Source: Streptomyces sp. H27-H1 | GTDB lineage: Bacteria > Actinomycetota > Actinomycetes > Streptomycetales > Streptomycetaceae | DNA: 64,000 nucleotides | Assembly: GCF_026627445.1 (NCBI RefSeq) | Contig: NZ_JAPNLJ010000011.1 | Coordinates: forward strand, 124,001 to 188,000 | Reading direction: 5' to 3' | Shown: positions 16,281-24,948 of the stretch, piece after piece | Position numbering within the stretch: the first letter of the stretch is position 1 | Layout of the letters: each line of letters opens with the position of its first letter | Translations under genes and position numbers: made by a program | Notes under the pieces: generated by a model | What the model saw: only the letters and a program-made list of their open reading frames with translations | Told to the model about the DNA's origin: nothing | Database searches by the model: none

Positions 16281-17060
16281 ATGACCGATTCCGAGCGTTC
16301 CGAAAGCCCCGAGCGTTCCGACCGACCCCACGCGGCCGCGTTCCCGGCCTCCCCGACCCAGGCGGTTGTCCTGGCGGGGGGCCAGGGTTCGCGGCTGCGG
16401 CCTTATACCGACGACCGCCCCAAGCCGATGGTCGAGATCCCCGGAACGGGGCTGCCGATCATCGGGCACCAGCTCGCATGGCTGGCCGCCGAGGGGGTGA
16501 CGGACGCCGTGGTCTCCTGCGGACACCTCGCCGAGGTGCTCCAGAAATGGCTGGCCGGGGCGGAGTTGCCGCTGCGCGTGACCACCGTCGTGGAGAACGA
16601 GCCGCTGGGCCGGGGCGGCGGCCTGAAGTACGCCGCCCGCCACCTCCCGCACCCCGACCGGCCCTGGTCCGCGACCAACGGCGACGTGTGGACCCGCTTC
16701 TCGCTGCGCGAGATGGCCGCCTTCCACACCGAACGCGGCGCCACGGCCACCCTCGCGCTCGCCCGGCCGCGCATTCCGTGGGGGGTGGTGGAGATCAACG
16801 AGTACGGGAACGTGGTGGACTTCATCGAGGCACCCCAGTCCCCGTACCCGGTCAATGCCGGCGTGTACGTCTTCGCTCCCGAATTCGCCCCCCTGCTGCC
16901 GGACTTGGGCGACCACGAGCGTACGACCTTCCCCAGCCTGGCCCGCGAGCGGCGCCTCGCGGGCTTCCCGCTGCCCCAGGGGGCCTACTGGCGGGCGATC
17001 GACACCGCCAAGGACCTGACCGAGGCGGCAAGGGAGTTGGCCGCGCAGAACGCCCTGTAG
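16281..17060 (+). CDS. Sugar-1-phosphate nucleotidyltransferase family protein
   Basis: 259-residue NTP-transferase. The nucleotide-binding signature VVLAGGQGSRLRPYTDDRPKPM is at about residues 30-51 and the catalytic SATNGDVWTRFSLREM block is present, as are NAGVYVFAPEF and the C-terminal YWRAIDTAKDL. This is the fold of glucose-1-phosphate thymidylyl- and mannose-1-phosphate guanylyltransferases; no left-handed beta-helix acyltransferase domain follows. ATG at 16281 lies 17 codons before the first conserved block; upstream GTG starts are less likely. The product nucleotide sugar cannot be named from sequence alone. Confidence 0.88.
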   Translation: MTDSERSESPERSDRPHAAAFPASPTQAVVLAGGQGSRLRPYTDDRPKPMVEIPGTGLPIIGHQLAWLAAEGVTDAVVSCGHLAEVLQKWLAGAELPLRVTTVVENEPLGRGGGLKYAARHLPHPDRPWSATNGDVWTRFSLREMAAFHTERGATATLALARPRIPWGVVEINEYGNVVDFIEAPQSPYPVNAGVYVFAPEFAPLLPDLGDHERTTFPSLARERRLAGFPLPQGAYWRAIDTAKDLTEAARELAAQNAL

Positions 17061-17100
17061 CGCCTCCGGGTGGTACGGGGCCCAGCCCGCCCGCACACGA

Positions 17101-17138
17101 AGAAGGGTCCGGCACGCTCTCGCGTACCGGACCCTTCT
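17101..17138. terminator. Terminator between convergent genes
   Basis: AGAAGGGTCCGG (17101-17112) and CCGGACCCTTCT (17127-17138) form a 12-bp perfect stem. It lies between the nucleotidyltransferase and the convergent DoxX gene and can serve both strands. Confidence 0.85.
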
Positions 17139-17157
17139 CCTTCGTTCGCGCGGCCTG

Positions 17158-18708
17158 TCAGCCGCCGAGCAGCCCGCCCAGCAGGTCGGGCTTCGCCGGA
17201 GCGGAGCTGCCTGTGCCGCCGGTGGAACCACCGCTGCGCGTTCCCGCGGAGCTGGCCGGGGGCTTCTGCGGGGCCGACTGGCGGGGGGTGGTGCGCGGGC
17301 TCTGGCTGCCGCTGGTGGTGCCCCGGGTCGCGGTGGGCGAACCGGACCCGGCCTTCGGTGAGGCCGAACCGGCAGCCCCGCGGCCGGGCTTGGCCGCCGG
17401 CGAGGAGGCTCCGGCCTTGGGCTGTGCGGCCTGCTTCGAAGGCGTCGGCCGCTCGGACTGCCGCTGCTGCGGGGTGCTCGGCAGGGGCCGCCCGGGCAGG
17501 TAGTTGCTCGGCGCCTCCCCCGGTCCGGGGACGGTGACCACGGTGGTGGAGCGGACGGCGCCGCCGAGGAGCGAGCCGATGAGCAGGGTGAGTCCGCAGA
17601 CGACGGTGGCCATGACGGCCCCGCGGCGCAGGACCCGGCGGCGCAGCCGCCAGACCTCGGAACGGGGTCCCAGGGTGCGCCAGGCCTCGCTGGCGAGCCT
17701 GCCGTCCAGGGAGTAGACGGGGGCGCCCGCGATGATCAGCGGGCTCCAGGCGGCGAGGTAGATGATGTCGGGCGCGTCGTAGGCGGGGACGGTCTTCCAG
17801 CTCACCGTCATCAGCAGCGCGGCGGACAGCAGCGCGCCGAAGCAGGCGGCGAACCGCTGCCACAGGCCGAAGACCGTCAGCACGCCCACGATGACCTGGA
17901 GGAACGCCACGCTGAGCCCGGCGCCGACCGGGTGGGCCAGCGCGAAGTCGCGCAGCGGTTCGGCGAGCGCCCAGGGGTGCAGGGTCTGCAGCCAGGTGAC
18001 CATGGAGCCGCGCTCGCCGCCGTCGAAGTAGACGGGGTCGCACAGTTTGCCCATGCCGGCGTAGATGGAGATGAAGCCGAGGAAGACGCGCAGCGGGAGC
18101 AGCACGACGCCGAGGTTCATCCGGCGGCCGGGGTAGTACGAGGCCTGGGCGCGGGCGTCGCCCGGTGCCCGGCGGGAGTCCGCGGATCCGCTGCCCTCGG
18201 AGTAGGCGGCGTCGTAGGCCTCGTGGGAGTGCGAGAGGCCGCCCACGACGGGCTGCATGCGGGTGTCTTCGGCGTCACCGTAGCTGCGCTGGCCGATGAC
18301 GGTCGGGGAGGCGAGGGTGTCGTCCGCGAGGTCCTGGGCGAGGTCGAGGCGCGGGATGACCTGGGTGGTTCCGCCGTCGTACTCCTCGTGGCCGCGCCCG
18401 TGCTCGCGTACGGCCTGCAGCAGGCCGCCCATGGCGGCGCTGGCGGCGGCGTCGCCGGGGGCGGACTTGCCGCTCCAGACGACGGGCCGGCGGCGGGCGG
18501 CGCCGGCCCCGGCGGCCGCGAGGGCCCCGCCGAGTGCCGGGGCGAGCCCGGGGGCGCCCAAGGGCCTGGGACGCGCGCTGGGGCTCGGTGCGAGCCGCAC
18601 GCGGAAGCTGGCGTGGTTGACGATGACCTGTGCGGGATCGCACGGCACCTTGACCATGCTCAGCGCGGGCTGGTCGTCGAACCCTGGCGTTCTGGTGTCC
18701 ACACTCAT
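17158..18708 (-). CDS. DoxX family membrane protein with long disordered ends
   Basis: 516 residues. An extended, low-complexity N-terminus (about 190 residues) is followed by a DoxX-type four-helix membrane domain (LGVVLLPLRVFLGFISIYAGMGKL; GLSVAFLQVIVGVLTVFGL; FGALLSAALLMTVSW) and an additional membrane helix near residue 370 (ATVVCGLTLLIGSLLGGAV). The last 130 residues are a Ser/Pro/Ala/Gly-rich tail. DoxX domains occur in quinol oxidase subunits and in membrane stress complexes. The very long ends are unusual for the family (about 140 residues). ATG at 18708; a terminator for the next upstream gene lies in between. Confidence 0.85.
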   Translation of the reverse strand: MSVDTRTPGFDDQPALSMVKVPCDPAQVIVNHASFRVRLAPSPSARPRPLGAPGLAPALGGALAAAGAGAARRRPVVWSGKSAPGDAAASAAMGGLLQAVREHGRGHEEYDGGTTQVIPRLDLAQDLADDTLASPTVIGQRSYGDAEDTRMQPVVGGLSHSHEAYDAAYSEGSGSADSRRAPGDARAQASYYPGRRMNLGVVLLPLRVFLGFISIYAGMGKLCDPVYFDGGERGSMVTWLQTLHPWALAEPLRDFALAHPVGAGLSVAFLQVIVGVLTVFGLWQRFAACFGALLSAALLMTVSWKTVPAYDAPDIIYLAAWSPLIIAGAPVYSLDGRLASEAWRTLGPRSEVWRLRRRVLRRGAVMATVVCGLTLLIGSLLGGAVRSTTVVTVPGPGEAPSNYLPGRPLPSTPQQRQSERPTPSKQAAQPKAGASSPAAKPGRGAAGSASPKAGSGSPTATRGTTSGSQSPRTTPRQSAPQKPPASSAGTRSGGSTGGTGSSAPAKPDLLGGLLGG

Positions 18709-18777
18709 CTAACCGAGTGACGACTGTTTAGGACACTGCCTTGACATCAGGGATGTGTCCGAGACCCGTCAAATCAA

Positions 18778-18806
18778 GCCACCCCGCCAGTAAGGGGCGG
18801 GGTGGC
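18778..18806 (-). terminator. Terminator of rlmB
   Basis: GCCACCCCGCC (18778-18788) and GGCGGGGTGGC (18796-18806) form a perfect 11-bp stem with a seven-base loop. It lies about 80 bases past the rlmB stop on the minus strand and before the DoxX gene. Confidence 0.8.
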
Positions 18807-18887
18807 ACGCTCACGGGTCACGTTCGGTGAGCCAAGTGGATCAAGCGGCGGCCGCCGGGGCAGCCCTGGCGCGGCCTCCGGTAGTGC

Positions 18888-19859
18888 TCAGGCGCGGCCG
18901 CGGGTGGCGCGGCGGCGGGCGGCCTCGTAGAGGACGACGCCCGCGGCGACACCGGCGTTGAGCGACTCGGCGCCGCCCGGCATCGGGATGCGCACGAGGT
19001 AGTCGCAGTTCTCGCCGACGAGGCGGCCGATGCCCTTGTCCTCGGAGCCGATGACGATGACGACGGGGCCGCCCAGCTGCTCCAGCTCGTGGACCTCGTG
19101 CGTGCCCTCGGCGGCGAGGCCGACGATGGTGAGGCCTTCCTTCTTGTAGTCCTGGATCGCACGGGTCAGGTTGGTGACGCGCGAGACCGGGGTACGGGCG
19201 GCGGTGCCCGCCGAGGACTTCCAGGCGCCGGCGGTCATGCTGGCGGCGCGGCGCTCGGGGACGACCACGCCGTGGCCGCCGAAGGCGGAGACGGAGCGGA
19301 TGATCGCGCCGAGGTTGCGCGGGTCGGTGATGCCGTCCAGGGCGACGATGAGGGGATCCTCGCCGTTGTCGTAGGCGGAGGCGGTGAGCTCGTTCGGGAG
19401 CGAGTACTCGTACGGCGGGACCTGGAGGACCATGCCCTGGTGGTTGAGCCCGCCGGTCAGCCGGTCGAGCTCGGGGCGCGGGGCTTCCATCAGGTTGATG
19501 TTGCCGCGCTCGGCCGCGAGCTGGAGGGCCTCGCGGACGCGCTCGTCGTTGTCGATGAACTGCTGGACGTAGAGGGTGACGGCCGGTACGCCGTCGCGCA
19601 GCGCCTCGAAGACCGGGTTGCGGCCGACGACCATCTCGCTGGTGCCCTTGGGGCCGCCGCGGCGCGGGGCCGGACGGCGCTTGGCGGCCTGCCGGGCCAT
19701 GGCGTTGCTGATGCGGTTGGCTTTGTGCTTCTTGCGGTCCTCCGCCTTGGGCGTCGGACCCCTGCCTTCCAGGCCCTTGCGCCGCTGGCCACCGCTGCCG
19801 GCCGTCGCGCCCTTCTTGTTGGACGTGCGGCGGTTCCTGCGCTGGCTGTTCCCGGCCAT
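18888..19859 (-). CDS. rlmB: 23S rRNA (guanosine-2251 2'-O)-methyltransferase RlmB (SpoU/TrmH)
   Basis: 323-residue SPOUT methyltransferase. A basic N-terminal tail (NSQRRNRRTSNKKGATAGSG..., about 75 residues, typical of actinobacterial members) precedes the substrate-binding domain (VVGRNPVFEALRDGVPAVTL). The knotted catalytic domain carries motif 1 LDGITDPRNLGAIIRSVSAFG, motif 2 VVIVIGSEDKGIGRL and motif 3 IPMPGGAESLNAGVAAGVVLYE. It uses S-adenosylmethionine to methylate rRNA. ATG at 19859 lies about 110 bp downstream of cysS, the usual neighbour. Confidence 0.94.
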   Translation of the reverse strand: MAGNSQRRNRRTSNKKGATAGSGGQRRKGLEGRGPTPKAEDRKKHKANRISNAMARQAAKRRPAPRRGGPKGTSEMVVGRNPVFEALRDGVPAVTLYVQQFIDNDERVREALQLAAERGNINLMEAPRPELDRLTGGLNHQGMVLQVPPYEYSLPNELTASAYDNGEDPLIVALDGITDPRNLGAIIRSVSAFGGHGVVVPERRAASMTAGAWKSSAGTAARTPVSRVTNLTRAIQDYKKEGLTIVGLAAEGTHEVHELEQLGGPVVIVIGSEDKGIGRLVGENCDYLVRIPMPGGAESLNAGVAAGVVLYEAARRRATRGRA

Positions 19860-19968
19860 GACCTCTACCTGATTTCGTTGGTGCTGCGATATGTACGTAT
19901 GAAGAGTGTGCCGCCCGGATCGCCGGGCAGCCCAATCCGAATGCTCCAGTGGGACTGCTCCGACGGGC

Positions 19969-21366
19969 TCAGCGGGGGCCGAGCGTCCAGCGGGGTCCGG
20001 TGGGGCTGTCCTCGACGACCAGGCCGGACTGCTGCAGCTGGTCGCGGATGGCGTCGGCGGTGGCCCAGTCCTTACGGGCGCGAGCGGACTCGCGCTGCTC
20101 CAGGACCAGGCGTACGAGGGTGTCCACGGCTCCGTGGAGGTCCTCTCCGCGGTCCGCTTCGCCGGCCCAGTGGGGGTCGAGGGGGTCGAGGCCGAGGACA
20201 CCGAGCATGGCCCGTACCTCCGACAGGCGCGCGATGGCGGCGTCCTTGTCGTCGGCGGCGAGGGCGCTGTTGCCCTGGCGGACGGTGGTGTGGATGATCG
20301 CGAGCGCCTGCGGGACGCCCAGGTCGTCGTCCATGGCCTCGGCGAAGGCGGGCGGGACCTCGGCGGCCGGCTCGATGGGGCCGGCCTTCTCGATGACGCG
20401 CTGGATGAACCCCTCGATGCGCGCGAAGCCGGATTCCGCCTCGCGCAGCGACTCCACGCTGTACTCGATCATCGAGCGGTAGTGCGGGGTGCCGAGGTAG
20501 TAGCGCAGCACGATCGGGCGCCAGACCTTGAGCATCTCGGAGACGAGGACGGAGTTGCCGAGCGACTTCGACATCTTCTCGCCGGACAGGGTGACCCAGG
20601 CGTTGTGCATCCAGTACTTCGCGAACTCGTCGCCGAAGGCCTTGGCCTGGACGATCTCGTTCTCGTGGTGCGGGAAGATCAGGTCGAGCCCGCCGCCGTG
20701 GATGTCGAAGGCGCTGCCGAGGTACTTGTGCGCCATCGCGGAGCATTCCAGGTGCCAGCCGGGACGGCCGCGTCCCCACGGGGTCTCCCAGTCGGGCTCG
20801 CCGGGCTTGGAGGCCTTCCACATGGCGAAGTCGCGCGGGTCGCGCTTGCCGGTGATGCCGTCCTCGGCGGGCTGGCGCAGGTCGTCGATGTTCTGGTTCG
20901 ACAGCTCCAGGTACCCGGGGAAGGAGCGCACGTCGAAGTAGACGCTGCCGTCGGCCTCGTAGGCGTGGCCGCGTTCGATGAGCACGCGCATCATCTCGAT
21001 CATCTCCGGCACGTGGCCGGTGGCGCGCGGCTCGTACGTGGGCGGGAAGCAACCCAGCGCGTTGTAGCCGTCGTTGAAGGCGCGCTCGTTCTCGTATCCG
21101 ATGGACCACCAGGGTCGGGCCTGGTCCTCGGACTTCTGGATGATCTTGTCGTCGATGTCGGTGACGTTGCGGATGAAGGTGACGTCGAGGCCGCGGTAGG
21201 TGAACCAGCGGCGCGCGATGTCGAAGTTCAGGTACGAGCGGACGTGCCCGATGTGCGGAGCCGCCTGCACGGTGGCGCCACAGAGGTAGATCGAGACGCA
21301 GCCCGGGACGAGCGGGGTGAAGTCACGGATCTGCCGGGCGCTGGTGTCGTACAGGCGAATAGTCAC
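19969..21366 (-). CDS. cysS: Cysteine--tRNA ligase
   Basis: 465-residue class I aminoacyl-tRNA synthetase. Zinc-ligand Cys29 in YLCGATVQ, HIGH motif at residues 38-41 (APHIGHVRSY), WHLECSAMA and HHENE for the remaining zinc ligands, and the KMSKS loop (SGEKMSKSLGNS). The C-terminal DALR-like anticodon domain is present. Cytosolic and essential. It lies in the conserved ispD-ispF-cysS-rlmB order on the minus strand; a small hairpin lies between it and ispF. Confidence 0.97.
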   Translation of the reverse strand: MTIRLYDTSARQIRDFTPLVPGCVSIYLCGATVQAAPHIGHVRSYLNFDIARRWFTYRGLDVTFIRNVTDIDDKIIQKSEDQARPWWSIGYENERAFNDGYNALGCFPPTYEPRATGHVPEMIEMMRVLIERGHAYEADGSVYFDVRSFPGYLELSNQNIDDLRQPAEDGITGKRDPRDFAMWKASKPGEPDWETPWGRGRPGWHLECSAMAHKYLGSAFDIHGGGLDLIFPHHENEIVQAKAFGDEFAKYWMHNAWVTLSGEKMSKSLGNSVLVSEMLKVWRPIVLRYYLGTPHYRSMIEYSVESLREAESGFARIEGFIQRVIEKAGPIEPAAEVPPAFAEAMDDDLGVPQALAIIHTTVRQGNSALAADDKDAAIARLSEVRAMLGVLGLDPLDPHWAGEADRGEDLHGAVDTLVRLVLEQRESARARKDWATADAIRDQLQQSGLVVEDSPTGPRWTLGPR

Positions 21367-21395
21367 GGCATCCAGGGTAGTGCGCCCGTAGCAGT

Positions 21396-21423
21396 GCCCC
21401 GCGACCCTTTCGGTACGCGGGGC
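21396..21423 (-). terminator. Possible terminator between ispF and cysS
   Basis: GCCCCGCG and CGCGGGGC form an eight-bp stem with a 12-base loop in the 105-bp gap. No T-run follows, so read-through into cysS is quite possible. Confidence 0.45.
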
Positions 21424-21471
21424 CCGCTTTGTTGTCGAAGAGCCGCGGGGGCGGTGTGGGCGTGCGGGGTA

Positions 21472-22026
21472 CTAGGCCCGGTTCGTCCGGTACACGAGGG
21501 CCGTGGCGATGGCGGCGAGGCCTTCGGCGCGGCCGGTCAGCCCCAGTCCGTCGGTGGTGGTGCCCGAGACGGAGACGGGGGCGCCCGCGGCGGCCGCGAG
21601 CGCCTTCTGCGCCTCTTCGCGCCGCTTGCCGATCTTCGGGCGGACGCCGATCACCTGGACGGCGATGTTGCCGATCTCGAAGCCCTCGGCGCGGACGATC
21701 CGGGCGGCTTCCGCCAGAAGAGTGACCCCGGCGGCGCCGGACCACTCGGGGCGGGAGGTGCCGAAGTGGGCGCCGAGGTCGCCGACGCCGGCGGCGGAGA
21801 AGAGCGCGTCGCAGGCGGCGTGCGCGGCGACATCCCCGTCGGAGTGCCCGGCGAGGCCGTCCTCGCCCTCCCAGAGCAGGCCCGCGCACCACAGTTCGCG
21901 GCCCGCTTCGAAGGCGTGCACGTCGGTCCCGACGCCGACGAGGGGGATGACGGGGGCGGCGGGGGCCGGGGCGGGAGCGGCGGGGCTCCAGCCCAGGTCC
22001 GCCGGGTCTTCGGAACTAGTACGCAT
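21472..22026 (-). CDS. ispF: 2-C-methyl-D-erythritol 2,4-cyclodiphosphate synthase
   Basis: 184 residues. IspF forms MEcPP in the non-mevalonate isoprenoid pathway. The metal-binding motif VGTDVHAF (D-x-H, about residue 34), [22 protein letters not shown], and [16 protein letters not shown] are all present. An Ala/Pro-rich 25-residue N-terminal extension precedes the domain. The ATG at 22026 overlaps the 3' end of ispD by 11 bases, so the two are translationally coupled. Works on the product of the IspD-IspE steps; ispE is not in the window. Confidence 0.96.
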   Translation of the reverse strand: MRTSSEDPADLGWSPAAPAPAPAAPVIPLVGVGTDVHAFEAGRELWCAGLLWEGEDGLAGHSDGDVAAHAACDALFSAAGVGDLGAHFGTSRPEWSGAAGVTLLAEAARIVRAEGFEIGNIAVQVIGVRPKIGKRREEAQKALAAAAGAPVSVSGTTTDGLGLTGRAEGLAAIATALVYRTNRA

Positions 22027-22762
22027 CGGTGGCCCTCCGGCGGGCGAGTACGGCCTCTGCGAGGACCAGGTCGAGCGGACGGGTGACCTTGAAGGCCTCT
22101 TCGTGGCCGGGGACCACCACGACGGTGACGCCGAGCTGTTCCACCATGCCGGCGTCGTCCGTGGCGCCCTCGCCGTCGACGGCCATCTTCTCGTGCGCGC
22201 GCACGAGCGTGGCGAGGTCGAAGCCCTGCGGGGTCTGCACGGCGCGCAGCCGGGACCGTACGGGGGTGGCGACGACCGGCTCGGGCTCGCCGGGCCGGCC
22301 GGGCTCGACCTCCTTGACGGTGTCGGTCAGCGGCAGGGCCGGGACGACGGCGGGCGCTCCGGCGCGGACCGCCTCGACGACGGAGTCGACGGTGTCCACG
22401 GGTACCAGGGGGCGGGCCGCGTCGTGGATGAGGACGGCCGTGATGTCGGCCGGGAGCGCGTCCAGGCCGGCGCGTACGGATTCCTGCCGGGTCTTCCCGC
22501 CGGGGACGACCAGGATCTCCGTGCGCTCGGGCAGCGCGTGCTCGTCCAGCAGCCGGCGTACCTCGGTGGTGTCGGCGGGCGGCGCCACGACGACGACCAG
22601 GGAAACCGCGCGGGAGCGCGCCATCGCGCGTACGGCGTGGATGAGCATGGGCGTGCCGCCCAGGGTCCGCAGGGCCTTGGGGGCGCCGGGACCGAGACGG
22701 ACCCCGCGGCCGGCGGCCGGGATCACCGCGGCTGTGCGGTGGGGGCGCGATTCGTCAGACAT
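22016..22762 (-). CDS. ispD: 2-C-methyl-D-erythritol 4-phosphate cytidylyltransferase
   Basis: 248 residues from ATG at 22762. Cytidylyltransferase signature [26 protein letters not shown] at the N-terminus, [10 protein letters not shown] and [10 protein letters not shown] later. IspD makes CDP-ME in the MEP isoprenoid pathway. A 12-codon upstream ORF ends in a TGA that overlaps this ATG (TGATG); its significance is unknown. Overlaps ispF at its 3' end. carD lies upstream on the same strand, separated by 350 bp. Confidence 0.95.
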   Translation of the reverse strand: MSDESRPHRTAAVIPAAGRGVRLGPGAPKALRTLGGTPMLIHAVRAMARSRAVSLVVVVAPPADTTEVRRLLDEHALPERTEILVVPGGKTRQESVRAGLDALPADITAVLIHDAARPLVPVDTVDSVVEAVRAGAPAVVPALPLTDTVKEVEPGRPGEPEPVVATPVRSRLRAVQTPQGFDLATLVRAHEKMAVDGEGATDDAGMVEQLGVTVVVVPGHEEAFKVTRPLDLVLAEAVLARRRATDAY

Positions 22763-23114
22763 CAGTAGCTCCGAGCCAGGTTTGTGACTTCGGCCGACAT
22801 GGGTATGGCCTGAAGGGTGCCGGGTGCGACGCCCTCGCCCCTTCCGTGACGACCGGTCGAGCCGGCTGCCCGGACCCGGCACGCCAGTGAGCGAGTATCG
22901 CTTTCCCAGGGCACTGCCGTCAGGTACCGGCGGCAGGGTCAGGGGGCAGTACCGGCAGCAGCTGCGCAGGCAGCAGCGGCCGTAAAGGCGTGGGTCGTGA
23001 AGACGTGAGCCTCAAAGGCATGGGTGCAGACATGCCGCAGCGCCCGGCAACAAGTCTCCTTGTCATCGGGCACCGCGGCACAACTGTGTACGACCAGGCG
23101 TACGGATGATCGCG
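22763..23114. other. Gap between ispD and carD
   Basis: About 350 bases holding no gene I can support. It must carry the ispDF promoter unless ispDF is read from carD. No strong hairpin or palindrome stands out. Short ORFs here lack a ribosome binding site and typical codon pattern. Confidence 0.5.
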
Positions 23115-23597
23115 TCAGGACGCGAGCACCTCGTCGAGGAGGGCCTCGGCCTTGTCCTCGTTGGTGTTCTCGGCGAGCGCGAGCTCGCTCACCAGGATTT
23201 GACGCGCCTTCGCGAGCATGCGCTTTTCACCCGCGGAAAGCCCGCGCTCACGCTCACGACGCCACAGGTCACGCACAACTTCAGCGACCTTGATGACATC
23301 GCCAGAAGCGAGCTTTTCCAGATTTGCCTTGTAGCGCCGGGACCAGTTCGTCGGCTCTTCTGCGAACGGTGCGCGAAGCACCTCGAAGACCCGGTCCAGC
23401 CCTTCCTGGCCGACTACGTCGCGCACGCCGACGAACTCCGCATTGTCCGCAGGCACACGAACTGTCAGGTCGCCCTGGGCGACCTTGAGCACCAAGTAGG
23501 TCTTGTCCACGCCTTTGATCTGACGAGTCTCAATGGCCTCGATCAGCGCGGCCCCGTGATGGGGATAGACCACGGTGTCGCCAACCTTGAACGTCAT
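23115..23597 (-). CDS. carD: CarD family transcription factor (RNA polymerase-binding)
   Basis: 160 residues. N-terminal Tudor-like RNAP-interaction domain ([23 protein letters not shown], then [26 protein letters not shown]) and a C-terminal helical DNA-binding part with [17 protein letters not shown] and the Trp-containing [26 protein letters not shown]. CarD binds the RNAP beta subunit and stabilises open complexes at housekeeping and rRNA promoters; in actinobacteria it is essential. The upstream bases GGAAGGGG act as ribosome binding site. Divergent from a lipoprotein gene across a 615-bp region. Confidence 0.96.
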   Translation of the reverse strand: MTFKVGDTVVYPHHGAALIEAIETRQIKGVDKTYLVLKVAQGDLTVRVPADNAEFVGVRDVVGQEGLDRVFEVLRAPFAEEPTNWSRRYKANLEKLASGDVIKVAEVVRDLWRRERERGLSAGEKRMLAKARQILVSELALAENTNEDKAEALLDEVLAS

Positions 23598-24212
23598 GTG
23601 ACAGGTACCCCTTCCGTGGCTATCCAGGGTAACACGAGAATCGACTGTTATGAATGGCGTTTTCGCAGGTCAGGGCCCATCTCAGGGCTTGACAACAGCG
23701 ACACGAACGTGCTGCGAGAGCCTTCCGGAAGGGGGTAATCGCAGGTCGGAGGCGCTGTGCGGACCAGGCGAAACGGCTAGGCTACGCCCGCTCGCGAGCC
23801 CTGACGATGTGCCGTACGTCCCGTTTTGACGGGTTCCGGGGCGGCAGACCGAACTACTCCGTTCGACTGGCGGCCACCCGTACGGCGTCCGTTCCGGCCC
23901 AATCCGGAATTGATCACCGAGCGGTGTTCGACGAAATCCGGAAATTGATCACCTGCGGGCGCGCGGGCCATTGCGAGCGGGCCTTTTGCGAATGGAAGAT
24001 CACCCCGGACCGGCGAGGGCGCGGGCGGGACCCGCCGGTGCGGGGGCCGGGCCCGTGGAGGGCCGGGCCCCACACTGCGGAGGGTCGGGTGCGGGGGCGG
24101 GGCGGCGGCTCGGTAACCTAAGCGCGCTGACACCCCCTTAGAGCGGCTCTACTTCGGCCGTTCCGAGGAGTCCACCCTTCCGTTCCCGTACGTCCAAGGA
24201 GTTGCCTCCCCC
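23598..24212. other. Long divergent region between carD and the lipoprotein gene
   Basis: About 615 bases without a supportable gene. On the minus strand TACCCT near 23628 may be the carD -10. On the plus strand TTGACA near 23686 resembles a -35. A pair of 18/19-base direct repeats lies at 23901-23953 (separate entry). The last part before 24213 is GC-rich leader with AAGGAG close to the start codon. Confidence 0.5.
23901..23953 (+). repeat. Direct repeat pair AATCCGGAATTGATCACC
   Basis: AATCCGGAATTGATCACC at 23901-23918 and AATCCGGAAATTGATCACC at 23935-23953: the same word with one extra A, spaced by 34 bases centre to centre. These AT-richer words stand out from the surrounding GC-rich DNA and lie 260 bases upstream of the lipoprotein gene. 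Confidence 0.7.
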
Positions 24213-24848
24213 GTGAGCCGCAGCCTTCGACGCGGCGCCCTCGCCGCCACCGCCGTCGTGTTCTCGATCGTCTCGCTGGGCGCCTGCGCCGCGGGCCACG
24301 ACGCGCCGACTCTCCAGGTCAAGCCGGACAATGCCGCCGCCACCAAGGGCGACATCAAGGTCCAGAACGCTCTGGTGATCACCCAGGAGAAGGACAAGAA
24401 GGGCCCGGCCGCCGTCTCCGCGACGGTGTTCAACACCGGCACCAAGGAGCAGACGCTCGACGCCATCACCCTTCCGGGCGGCAAGGCCACGGTGACGCTG
24501 AAGCCCGCGGGCGGCGGCTCCAAGGTGATCGTCCCGGCCGGCGGCTCCGTCGTCCTGGGCGGCACGGGCAACGCCTCCGCCGCCATCTCGGGCGGGGACG
24601 ACATCGTGGACGGCAACGTCCAGGAGATCGTCTTCCAGCTGAGCACCACCGGCGACGTCGCCCTGCAGGGCTTCGTCGTACCGGGCACCGGCATGTACGC
24701 GGGCTACGCCGCGACCGCCGCCCCGGCCGCGGGTCCCACGCCGTCGGCCGGCGCCTCGGGCTCCGCCTCGGCCACGCCGTCCCCTTCCACCTCGGGCTCC
24801 CCCGCGGCGGGCACGTCCGCGTCCCCGTCCTCCGGTACCGGCCACTGA
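24213..24848 (+). CDS. Secreted lipoprotein, DUF461/PCuAC-like
   Basis: 211 residues from GTG at 24213 (AAGGAG 12 bases upstream). Signal peptide with lipobox LGAC (Cys25). The 130-residue middle is beta-rich (IKVQNALVITQEKDKKGPAAVSATVFNTG..., VIVPAGGSVVLGGTGNASAAI), resembling DUF461 and PCu(A)C-type copper chaperones, though no Met/His copper cluster is evident. A Ser/Ala/Pro-rich tail (GPTPSAGASGSASATPSPST) ends the protein and probably crosses the cell wall. Stands alone, closed by a strong terminator. Function unknown; copper handling is only a possibility. Confidence 0.78.
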   Translation: MSRSLRRGALAATAVVFSIVSLGACAAGHDAPTLQVKPDNAAATKGDIKVQNALVITQEKDKKGPAAVSATVFNTGTKEQTLDAITLPGGKATVTLKPAGGGSKVIVPAGGSVVLGGTGNASAAISGGDDIVDGNVQEIVFQLSTTGDVALQGFVVPGTGMYAGYAATAAPAAGPTPSAGASGSASATPSPSTSGSPAAGTSASPSSGTGH

Positions 24849-24870
24849 GGCACGAAGCACCGTAGACAAC

Positions 24871-24913
24871 GGGAACGGCCCCCGTCCGCATCGAGCGGAC
24901 GGGGGCCGTTCCC
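24871..24913. terminator. Strong terminator between lipoprotein gene and phoP
   Basis: GGGAACGGCCCCCGTCCGC (24871-24889) and GCGGACGGGGGCCGTTCCC (24895-24913) form a perfect 19-bp stem with a five-base loop, between convergent genes. It likely serves both. Confidence 0.92.
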
Positions 24914-24948
24914 TTGCGTACACGCCTGTGTACGCGCTCCCGGGCTGT

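Noticed and set aside
22763..22800. 12-codon ORF ending at the ispD start
   Set aside because: It overlaps as TGATG but has no ribosome binding site or notable composition; probably chance.
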